A DNA stretch of 64,000 nucleotides from Halichondria panicea (taxonomy: Eukaryota; Porifera; Demospongiae; Suberitida; Halichondriidae): the NCBI RefSeq assembly GCF_963675165.1, contig NC_087392.1:451001-515000 (forward strand). The letters run 5' to 3'. The position numbers and the translations under genes were made by a program. Position 1 is the first letter of the stretch; each line of letters starts with the position of its first letter. The notes under the pieces are model-generated. The model was not told where the DNA came from, did not search any database, and was given only the letters and a program-made list of their open reading frames with translations. Positions 52,401-58,729 of the stretch are shown here, piece by piece.

Positions 52401-55400
52401 CCTTTTCCGAGCCGCTCTTGGTCTGACTCATTTCCTGCAGGATGTTCAAATCACTCCTGTTCAAGATGCTCTCTCAGCATGCCTTTTCACAGTGAATGTG
52501 CAACTATCATCCTCTGGACAAACGGATGTGCTTATCGACCTAGCCTTGGACCCTCAATTGGCCCCTATAAACAACATCCCCTCAACAGGCAGTATACTCA
52601 CTACAGACAAAGGCTCTGACTTGTCCGGCGCATTATACTCCACACAATTGGTTAATGGTTCGTATATTCTCCAGCTGGGAGCAGAGTTTGTTTCATCTAT
52701 GGTCGGTGTATCTGTTGTTCTGGTTACATACGACTCGAGACGTCAAACAAGTGCTGACAGGACAACACAGTTCTTTGGACCACCTCCCCCAACCTTCGGA
52801 GCCTTAAATATTACATTAACTCAACCACCAGTTCGTCTCTCTGCTTTAAATGGTTACTCTTCATTGTTGACAGTCTCTAATAGTTTGGAGTCTTCTCAAT
52901 GCAACAATAATCCTGTACTAGGCTTACAGCTCAACGCAACATTCTTGTCTCCATTCCAAGCGGTATTGGATTGGACGCTACTCAATCGCAGAACAGGACT
53001 AAACTTTACTGATCAGCTAAGGATACAAGTTCAAGAGTGCAGTATTTCTCAAGCAGGAGTTGCTGATAATATCTGTCCCGAGTATTTGATCTCCCCAGTG
53101 CAAGCAAACACACAGCACACTTTACCATCAACACCATTCACTGAGTATGCTTTCAGAGTGCTTGCCCCAAATGATGTGCAAACAAACATGCTCCAAGTCC
53201 GCTCCCCTGAGGCCTCTCCTGAGGGCCTGTCTGCTCCCACCTACGAACATATCGCTGGTGGTGTGGTCCTGAGATGGTCTGTACCCTCTCAACCAAATGG
53301 AATCATTACTCACTACACTCTAACACGCAACTCTCAAGTAGTCTTCAACGAATCTAGTTTAATTGTTACCCTTCATTCAGCCATCACTGTAGCAACGAAT
53401 GTCTCGCTAACGGCCTACAACTCAGCTGGTTTCACCACAAGCCCCCCTGCAGTCATACCCCCCACTGATATTGAGGGTAGCACACTGAGCCCAGGATTGC
53501 CTGTGGCCATTACTGATGCTATCATAGTATGTGTATTGTTGACTGTGTGTGTGATAGTAATACTGTTGGTGCTACTAGCCGTGGGAATGAAATGTAACAG
53601 GAGGTGGGGCAAGGACAAACCACCACCCTTTATCTCTCTGGACTTTGATGCCGAGAAGATTGGTGTGGTGAGTTACAATTGTTGGAGCTATAATTATGCA
53701 TGTGCATTTTCACCATTCGTAATACCATAATGTGCAAAAGGAATATACAATTCATAATTAGCATGTACAGGGTAATTAAATTAAAATTAATATGCAGGAA
53801 TGTCTGACTAATTATAAGTACAATGTTGCTATAACAAATGCTTGTAGGAGGAGATTCCACTTAAGGATGACAGTGTGAATGTGCTGCTCTCATTGGATGC
53901 ACAGAGAGGACAACACTTCTCTCAAAAGTTCACGCAGGAAGACTCCCAAGCATTCTGGCATCAGGATGAAAAAGGCATTGTGAGTTTGCACACACACACA
54001 CAACACCCCCCACACACCCACACCCACACACACTAAATAGGTTCAATACCATGCACACACACACACAGGAACTGTTTCCTCCGCACTACGAGTCCTCGGC
54101 TGATGACTCGAGTGGTGATGAGGGCTTCACTACAGAGCTGGACGAGCAATGGCGTCTTGGAGAGACAGCTCCTGAGGATGGAGAGTTTGCTGAGCTGAGT
54201 GACCTCTGGGACGATGCACTCAACGAGAGCAAGGGGCACTCCACAAAGAAAAAGTGAGTTGTATATATAGGCACAGTAAGATTTTAATAAAATAAACTTG
54301 TAAACTATCTTTCTAAGAATTCTGTGGATCCAATTTCAACGATTTTATGATTTTCTAAAAGCTTAGAATGAGACCTTTCAAATGGTGTCATCAAAGTTAA
54401 TATTTGAGCGATAAAAGTATTTGCCGATTTGGCCACACCATGAATAATAGCCCATGGTCCAAAGCCGAAAAATGACAAATTATGGCACCTTATCAATTTT
54501 GGATTGAAACACATTATTTGAAAGGTCTCTTTCTAAGCTTTCAGAAAATCCGAACATTTTTGACATTGGATCAACGGTACTAAAGTTATGGCCGTTTATA
54601 GATGTTCAACTACAACCCCTTGTTCAATAGGAAAAAGCAAGCTATGTGTGGTTCACTTATCCCCATCTCTCTAGGTTACATTCTAGCTTGATTTGGTATG
54701 CTGACTTTAATAATACTGTTTGGTTTCTCTGTAGGTCGAACAGGCCTTCCTCCTCAAGCAAGCGGAGGTCAGGTATCTTTAAGCGATTCTCCAGACACCA
54801 ACAGGAGGACCAGCTGCAGTTGTTGGAGGAGGGTGGGTCACAGCAATCTGTTGGAGAGCCTGACCTTCTCTCCGATCATGAGGTACGCATGTACACACGG
54901 TCATGTGGTTTGTGGTTGAGCATGTAGCCGTTAGAAAGCTCGATAGAATGTGAGTAACTGTACATTTATGCATCTCTTGCTCATATAATTATAGATGGAG
55001 TATTTTCAAAGTCAGATCACCAGCTACAATCAAGAGCAAAGAAGAAGATCCTCCGTAATCGAGACTAGCAAGAAAAGATTAAACTTTGGAGTAAGTCTTC
55101 ACATCATCATAATATACCGATTATGTATTTAATTTTTGTTTTGAATCGGCTGTTAATTGTTCATAACCCCCTACCCTCTAGGGTACCACGTCAATGACGA
55201 ATGAGCAGGTGGAGCGTTATCCTGTCGATCTCCCAGATGAATCTGCTGAGTCAGCGTCAGAGGTTGCCAAACGTCTGATGAGTACTGTACAAGTTGGAGA
55301 CTACCGACGACAATACCGCTCGCTAATGGCCGTCAAGCCAGACAGTGAGGCCTCCCAATCAAGGTATACACATGTATGTGTGTGTCTATATTATATATAT

Positions 55401-58400
55401 ATGTATGTGTATGTATGTCTGTGTGTGTGTGTGTCTGTGTCTGTGTGGGGATGGGATGGAGTTGTGTGGGTGTGTGTGGGTGGGTGTGTGTGTGGGTGTG
55501 TTTGTTTGTGTGATGGGATGAATTTGATCCAAACAAAATGTTCAATATACAGATTGTCAGTCAATGTGCCCAAGAATCGCTATGGCAATGTGTCTGCAGC
55601 TGACCAGACCAGAGTCACCCTGACTGATGCTACCCCCATGGTGAGAATGTGTGCACTGTAATGTCATACTTTGCTCATAATTGTACCATAACTTCAGCTA
55701 ATAAATGCTCAACTAGAGTTAGTTTGTTACTATACAAGTACTTGAATGTGTATGTTTTCCTGCACACACTAATCACTCTGTATTGACTGAGTGACTGAAT
55801 TCTTTCCATGCCTTTGCAGGTTAGAGGCTCTGACTACATCAATGCCAACTTTTTGAATGGATTCGACCGACCCAGTGCCTATATAGCCACTCAGGTTAGC
55901 TCTTGAAATCTTTTTTAGGCATAATTGTTTTGAGCTACTGCATGCAATATGGCTCTATTTGTTTTCACAGTCAATCAATTATCATTCTCAGTGTGACTGT
56001 GTGTGGTTTGTTTGCTAACAACCCAAAACCAAATGATATCCGATAGACACAATCTATACTATAGATCTAATTGCTTGTCTACGGGCCATTGCCCTGCCCC
56101 CACCACAGCGTGTTTGTCCCCTTCTCTACGTACACTGAGAGCTAACTAGTCGTAATCATAATTGATTGAGTTATTTTGTTTGTCATTTTAGAATGTCAAT
56201 ACAACGTCAATTAGAGGGAGTATGGATTCTCGTATGAAGTTTCTCAATTTATTGTTATTCACTAAATTATTGGATAAATGGATATGTTTCCACGGCATCC
56301 CAGAAAGTTTTCAGACTGTTTAAGTTGTTGTCTTCCCCCTCAAGCTAGTCTACCCAAATTGTGTGTGTGTGGTCAGCATTCAAATTGCTATCACAACCAT
56401 TGGATTCTTGCATGCATTACAGATATAGACAGTGTTTCATGTGGCATGTTGCTAGGAGATTAATTACACTGCAGGGTCCGCTGCCAAACACAACTGTGGA
56501 TTTTTGGAAAATGGTCTTGCAACAAAAGACAGAAGTGATTGTCATGACAACAGGCATCACTGAGAAAGGACGTAAAAAGTGTGAAAAGTACTGGCCTGAT
56601 CAAGAGATGTCCCAGAGGCATGGCCCCGTCACGGTGCACTGCACCAGTCAAACGTATGCGCTGACCAATACAGTGTCACTGTATGTTAGTATAATGATAG
56701 CTTACGTACATAACTTGTTTATACTTAATTAGCTTGTTCATATACATACTGTTACTGTACACTGTTTCCCTTAATTATATAATTAAACTACCCTCCCCCC
56801 CCCTCTTGTATCTGCAGGAGGTACCCTGACTACACAGTCTCACAGCTGACCCTGAGGATGGAGGAAGAGGCTGGCAAACGACACATTACTCACTATAACT
56901 ACCATTCGTGGCCCGACTTCGGCAATCCTCAACCCACACAGTTCATTGACATGGTGACCAAGATTCATTCGCCAAAGGATCGTCCCATTGTGGTACATTG
57001 CAGCGCTGGTCTGGGCCGTAGTGGAGTATTTATCACCGTCCACACAGCTTTGGAGACGCAGGCCGCAAAGAGAAAAGTAGACATAGAGAAAATTGTTTAC
57101 AATCTCCGCAAGCAACGAGAGGGGATGGTCCAGACACCGGATCAGTACCGATTTTGCTACGAGGCCACGGCAGACGCTCTATCAGCTCAACAGAGAACAA
57201 GAACCAAATCAGAGCCTGCAGCGGCATTCATCCCTCCCACTATTCGACCTCTTTCCACACCGACTGTAATTGAACCAGCTACATTGACTCGTGAACACAG
57301 ACAAAAGAGAGAAGCCTCAATACCTCCCCCCTCACCATCTCTACCACCCTACACTGAAGAAATGCAAAAGGAAGAAACGGCCCACCCTAGGATTGAAACC
57401 CCACCCCCTCCAGAGTCATCGCCACCTCCTCCGATAAGTCAGCAAGAGACACCAATCAAAGTGGCCATCACACCTGACGTGATAGTCACAGCACCATCTA
57501 TGGAGAATATTTCGGACCACGAACTTGTACAGAGGAAACTGGACGATCTTGCGGAGAAGAGGGCCACTGAGACCACCCCCTCCAGACCAGCCTCTGACAG
57601 AAACTCTGGTGTGAGCTTAAGAAAACAAGAAACAAATGCTCCAAAACAAATTGAAACTACAAAAGAACCACTAAAGCGCAACAAGCCTGCGCCTAAAGAG
57701 CAGCCTAAGGCGTCGCCATCGAAACAGACAAAGAAAGTCAGCGAGCTTCCAAAGAAATCAGAACCTCAAAAGAAAAAAGAGCCCCCTCCTCCAGAAGATG
57801 ATGAAGTACCACCCCCTCCTCCACCCACTAGCCCTCCACCCACACTTGAAGAGGCTCCACCCACTCCACCAACGAGCCCACCTCCTGAAGAGAGTGAAAT
57901 GGAAAGTTTTAAAATCCCTGAAGCAGTTGAAGAGCCAGAGGAAGAAGAAGGAGGATTCTCAATAGGGGACAATCAGTTCATTGAACAGAAACCTTACAAG
58001 AAGCCTGCAGTGGAGAATGCACAGCAAAAGAAACCAGCTAACAAACCAGAATGGTCGCACAAAAAGAAGACACAACCACAACCACAGCGAGAATGGAGCT
58101 ACAAGACAAAAAAAGTTGCTCCTCCTCTAGCATCAAAGATTGAAAAGAAGCCTGAGATCCACCCTCCTCCACTGGAGGTGGTCAATCATGGCCCAAGAGA
58201 GAGTGTGGTAAAGAGAGTAGGCAAACTGAACATACCCTCAGCATTCGGAGGAGAGTCAGCCTCACCAGAACCATCACCCTCACCCTCACGTGCTAAAGAA
58301 ACAGAAACTTTACCTCTAAAAAAGCCTCCAGTTAAACCACCGTCTGAGCAACCCCCCAAGTGGAAGCAAGACAAAAAGCCAATGCCTAGCAACCGAGTTC

Positions 58401-58729
58401 CAGGCACATCTGCACAAAGCACTCAGAGAACGGTGGGAAAAATCAACACTTCAAAGTTTGAGCAACCTAAGAAAGACATTCCTTCTGAGCCTGAGCAAGA
58501 AGTGGCTGGTAGCACATCCATTCTTCAGAGGATCAAACAGCTTGAAGCGAAGGGATCTCCTGGTTCCCACGGTGCGACCCCATTTAAGCTCCCCACACCC
58601 ACTCAAGCTGTCAAACTGTCCCCAACGAGGCAGCTGCCTAAGAACATGCCACCTGTTACAGTGCCTCTGGACGACTCGGACAAAGTGCGAGGATTGTTGG
58701 CAAAGTTTGAGAAAAAAACAAACTTTTAA
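12233..58729 (+). CDS. lefftyrin: Giant lefftyrin: cadherin receptor tyrosine phosphatase of about 14,007 residues
   Basis: Sixteen exons join in phase: 12233-12517, 12662-12816, 13000-13313, 13462-14849, 15660-33612, 33696-34205, 35273-53667, 53848-53979, 54069-54253, 54735-54882, 54995-55090, 55182-55363, 55553-55640, 55820-55894, 56475-56680, 56818-58729 (42,024 nt). The order of laminin-N, EGF, furin-like, cadherin, FN3, transmembrane and tyrosine phosphatase domains is that of lefftyrins. Visible are a signal peptide (hydrophobic to about residue 25), about 56 EC repeats, 15 larger cadherin-like repeats and three TMEM132/cohesin/dockerin super-modules. A membrane helix lies at about 12,951-12,973, and the phosphatase loop HCSAGLGRSG at about 13,430. 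The likely role is adhesion-linked phosphotyrosine signalling. No catenin-binding tail is apparent. Exons 5 and 7 (17,953 and 18,395 bp) are uninterrupted, so assembly error there is unlikely to have broken the frame. Confidence 0.92.
13560..14145 (+). other. Lefftyrin laminin N-terminal (domain VI) segment
   Basis: DPTRINDGDQDTWWES, SMVLYYSTNGVNFEPRQYYS and the closing AINEVQVYGQE match the laminin N-terminal domain, including the TWW motif and the DG..F.P.QYY strand. The domain is about 190 residues, slightly short of the usual 230. Confidence 0.8.
14146..15760 (+). other. Lefftyrin laminin-EGF repeats and furin-like cysteine-rich segment
   Basis: Four to five laminin-type EGF units follow (CVCNGHSESC, CDCNNHSLSC, CDCHMIG, CNCDTRGT), with the CxCxxNxxGxxCxxC spacing. 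From about CQPCHQECTEC, the cysteine pattern changes to CxxC...CAPNC...CQSCNQQC, as in furin-like/GF-receptor repeats. Intron 4 (14850-15659) interrupts this segment between GPSNAECL and TCRNVLDG. Confidence 0.8.
14850..15659 (+). repeat. Lefftyrin intron 4 with one full and two partial fold-back repeats
   Basis: This 810-bp intron holds a right-arm fragment (about 14,977-15,107), one near-complete fold-back unit (about 15,140-15,445) and a left-arm fragment (about 15,497-15,604). They belong to the same family as the tandem units in intron 6. Shared stretches include CATGAATAATAGCCCATGGT and ATCAACGGTACTAAAGTTAT. No coding content is credible here. Confidence 0.8.
15760..18265 (+). other. 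Cadherin repeats EC1-EC8
   Basis: Eight repeats of about 105 residues end in DVNDEQP, NIDDVSP, NVNDEQP, DINDNPP, DVNDNAP, DTNEEAP, DVNDSPP and DENDHQP. Internal DRE/DFE and ATDxDxGxN motifs provide the other Ca2+ ligands. EC2 and EC6 have altered linker motifs, which may make flexible, Ca2+-poor joints. Confidence 0.9.
18266..20360 (+). other. First block of five larger cadherin-like repeats
   Basis: Five units of about 138 residues follow the pattern (L)DLNGP..G...FVEGG.P..L......D.DS, then L..LRY.N....P..G.R.V.F.VSDGE..S, then VNDPP. They are longer than EC repeats and lack the DRE motif. They resemble repeats in large microbial and marine adhesins (resemblance recalled, not searched). Confidence 0.75.
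20361..22545 (+). other. Cadherin repeats EC9-EC15
   Basis: Seven repeats with linkers DVNDNGP, DINDQRP, DVNDNHP, DTNDNSP, DENEPP, DINDVTP and DINDNPI. The DxDxGSNA and LDRE motifs are regular throughout. Confidence 0.9.
22546..24575 (+). other. Second block of five larger cadherin-like repeats
   Basis: Five units of about 135 residues, with junctions TINDNSP, PVNDPP, TVNDPP, RVNDPP and LVDDNQP. They have the same EGG/EEGSP entry and VSDG exit motifs as the first block. Confidence 0.75.
24576..29520 (+). other. Cadherin repeats EC16-EC31
   Basis: Sixteen consecutive EC repeats averaging 103 residues, the longest uninterrupted EC run in the protein. Most linkers are D(V/I)ND. EC18 (SFDSTLP) and EC24 (DADDLPV) lack the canonical linker and could be bend points. 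Confidence 0.9.
29521..31585 (+). other. Third block of five larger cadherin-like repeats
   Basis: Five units of about 137 residues with junctions TINDNPP, LVNDPP, AVNDPP, SINDPP and EINDNSP. As in the other two blocks, the first unit enters from an EC repeat through a QxIEES/EEGSP-type strand, and the last leaves to an EC repeat through NDNxP. Confidence 0.75.
31586..34150 (+). other. Cadherin repeats EC32-EC39
   Basis: Eight repeats. EC38 is split by intron 5 (33613-33695) after FAIDNVTG, in the middle of the fold. EC39 ends without a DxND motif (VVPPVQVEFS), where the first super-module begins. Confidence 0.88.
34206..35272 (+). repeat. Lefftyrin intron 6: three tandem copies of a 337-bp fold-back (MITE-like) unit
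   Basis: Units begin with GTTTAATCAA at about 34224, 34561 and 34897, giving periods of 337 and 336 bp; the third runs to about 35220. Within each unit the two ends are imperfect inverted copies. In unit 2 the arms are about 34593-34679 and 34800-34879. The left arm reads CCATAACTTGAATTCC...GACCTTTCAAATG and the right arm is its near complement. About 120 bp of loop lies between. The array fills almost the whole 1,067-bp intron. No terminase, transposase or other coding capacity is seen. Confidence 0.85.
35273..38105 (+). other. Super-module A: TMEM132-like ectodomain region
   Basis: Segments resemble vertebrate TMEM132 proteins. They include a cohesin-like strand set opening with VVLPSRPLSPAQLF, and QIVNTAVFSG (TMEM132 ELVNTAVLTG). 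CDQIVINGSE corresponds to TMEM132 CDYVFVNGKE, LTLRVWFPSADVSLE to the TMEM132 MTVWVPRLPLQIE segment, and ALDVTVFSGLTISL to DLGVQLVTGLSLSL. Further Big-type Ig-like folds follow. TMEM132 proteins are single-pass neural adhesion molecules built of cohesin and Ig-like domains. The module starts in exon 6 (about 34,150). Confidence 0.75.
38106..38880 (+). other. Super-module A: cohesin-like domain, RGRR cleavage site, dockerin-like domain
   Basis: The cohesin-like domain starts at VGDVDLGAINGIPLPS and contains VPVHINAG and YDNDRLSLSSV. A basic segment NKRSIHTRGRR (RGRR at 38575-38586) has the furin consensus RxRR. The dockerin-like domain (from 38641) has two complete Ca2+ loops, DTNGDCIFNSLD and DADLNTAVDPQD, with acidic or Asn ligands at 1, 3, 5, 9 and 12. 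Confidence 0.8.
38881..39384 (+). other. Super-module A: conserved post-dockerin domain
   Basis: About 165 residues with recurring motifs: KGLVLQGGLVEA, GVYGIELRTNLT, IGVSVIQV, ASNGYSPF and a closing Cys. Equivalent domains follow dockerins B and C. I recognise no named family. Confidence 0.65.
39385..43440 (+). other. Cadherin repeats EC40-EC52
   Basis: Thirteen EC repeats of about 104 residues. Linkers include DINDNRP, DVNDNRP, DENDNRP, DVNDNSP, DVNEFAP, DINDNPP, DVNDNPP, DVNDQRP and DVNDNNP. Four junctions (after EC41, EC47, EC49 and EC52) have lost the DxND motif. Confidence 0.88.
43441..46380 (+). other. Super-module B: TMEM132-like ectodomain region
   Basis: This is the second copy of the module seen in A, aligned by FVWHDSPSVQLVVQV (A: IVWHDLPEIQVVVQV), IPLNWFSSS, SELINTALLNREP, IRVWIPQTALRASLSD and VLGLDVQVLTLLT. 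Unlike copy A it contains no intron. Confidence 0.75.
46381..47145 (+). other. Super-module B: cohesin-like domain, RVKR cleavage site, dockerin-like domain
   Basis: The cohesin-like domain starts at IGDVDLGELTGPPLPP. GKRDISYQTRN leads to TRRVKRQ; RVKR, at 46887-46898, is an ideal furin site. The dockerin-like domain follows with intact loops DLDGNCVFDVRD and DIDANGRVDVND. Confidence 0.82.
47146..47650 (+). other. Super-module B: conserved post-dockerin domain
   Basis: This is the counterpart of the domain after dockerin A: KGMGLHGGLVLAAYLGDGVYGF, LIGLSLIQV, TQLGYSPLYLF and a closing Cys (TTEVC). Confidence 0.65.
47651..48825 (+). other. Cadherin repeats EC53-EC56 (diverged)
   Basis: Four EC-like repeats, of which only two junctions keep DxND-type motifs (NVNDLPP, DINDNPP). 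EC54 lacks the usual SxxE entry. This is the most degenerate EC block, next to the membrane-proximal super-module. Confidence 0.78.
48826..51688 (+). other. Super-module C: TMEM132-like ectodomain region
   Basis: Third copy, with VVYQESPTISVAFQV, VPQNWFTQA, PEILNTAALDG, CSSLLLNGGE, MPVRVYYPQGSLRLVASDTTLNRI and CTSYQQASLSVFADF. The last aligns with the TMEM132 C.LQYQ.A.V.V...F segment. Confidence 0.75.
51689..52440 (+). other. Super-module C: cohesin-like domain, RTRR cleavage site, dockerin-like domain
   Basis: The cohesin-like domain starts at IGDVDLVLSSFGP. TRKRSAMQ leads to PRTRRAV, with RTRR at 52180-52191. The dockerin-like domain has loops DIDGNCLFDLSD and DQNRDDAADTTD, again with the loop ligands present. 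Confidence 0.8.
52441..52915 (+). other. Super-module C: conserved post-dockerin domain
   Basis: KGSDLSGALYSTQLVNGSYILQL, MVGVSVVLV, SALNGYSSLL and a closing Cys reproduce the pattern seen after dockerins A and B. Confidence 0.62.
52916..53667 (+). other. Two FN3-like domains and the transmembrane helix
   Basis: VLGLQLNATFLSPFQAVLDW and GGVVLRWSVPSQPNGIITHY are the first strands of two fibronectin type III folds. The second has the diagnostic W..P..PNG..T.Y pattern. The hydrophobic helix AIIVCVLLTVCVIVILLVLL (about 53520-53579) is followed by the stop-transfer KCNRRWGKDK. Confidence 0.85.
53848..54994 (+). other. Cytoplasmic juxtamembrane segment (exons 8-10)
   Basis: It is acidic, with ESSADDSSGDEG, and then basic and serine-rich, with SSSSKRRSGIFKRFSRHQQ. 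It looks disordered and phosphorylatable, and no catenin-binding box is apparent. Intron 8 (53980-54068) contains CA repeats. Intron 9 (54254-54734) contains a fold-back repeat. Confidence 0.7.
54254..54734 (+). repeat. Lefftyrin intron 9 with one fold-back repeat copy
   Basis: A single copy (about 54317-54610) of the 337-bp fold-back family makes up most of the intron. It shows both arms (GACCTTTCAAATGGTGTCAT on the left, ATTTGAAAGGTCTCTTTCTA on the right) and the central CATGAATAATAGCCCATGGT. Confidence 0.82.
55364..55552 (+). repeat. TG/TA-rich simple repeat in lefftyrin intron 12
   Basis: TATATATATGTATGTGTATG passes into long GTGTGTGTCTGTGTG and GTGGGTGTGTG runs between exons 12 and 13. 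Apparent open frames here are artefacts of the repeat. Confidence 0.8.
55895..56474 (+). other. Lefftyrin intron 14, no feature seen
   Basis: This 580-bp intron splits the PTP domain between ATQ and GPLPN. It is AT-rich unique sequence. I see no repeat, RNA gene or coding exon in it. Confidence 0.7.
57184..58729 (+). other. Proline-rich cytoplasmic tail of lefftyrin
   Basis: About 515 residues after the PTP domain are rich in Pro, Lys, Glu and Ser. There are several polyproline runs (PPPPPPTSPPP, PPTPPTSPPPEE, PPPPESSPPPP), which are candidate SH3, EVH1 or profilin ligands. A doubled EWSHKKK/EWSYKTKK motif is present, and the end is GLLAKFEKKTNF. It could couple the receptor to actin regulators (inference). 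Confidence 0.75.

Larger units (their letters stand above)
54995..57183 (+). other. Receptor-type protein tyrosine phosphatase domain (single, apparently active)
   Basis: Built from exons 11-16. Landmarks in order are KNRYGNV (phosphotyrosine loop), DYINANFL, ATQGPLPNTTVDFWKMV, KGRKKCEKYWP, the WPD loop HSWPDFG (56909-56923), the P-loop HCSAGLGRSG (56996-57025) and the Q-loop QTPDQYRFCYEA. Catalytic Cys, Arg, Asp and Gln are all present. The P-loop ends GRSG where most PTPs have GRTG, which usually tolerates activity. There is no second PTP domain. Confidence 0.92.

Noticed and set aside
38106..52440. Bacterial contamination or transfer as the source of cohesin/dockerin-like domains
   Set aside because: They sit in frame inside a eukaryotic exon with cadherin repeats on both sides and furin sites between them. 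An ancient transfer of the fold cannot be excluded, but the block is native.
53590..58729. A classical-cadherin catenin-binding tail
   Set aside because: No beta-catenin or p120 binding motif is apparent; the cytoplasmic part is juxtamembrane, PTP domain and proline-rich tail.
57184..58729. A second, inactive PTP domain (D2)
   Set aside because: The sequence after the Q-loop is low-complexity Pro/Lys/Glu with no PTP motifs.
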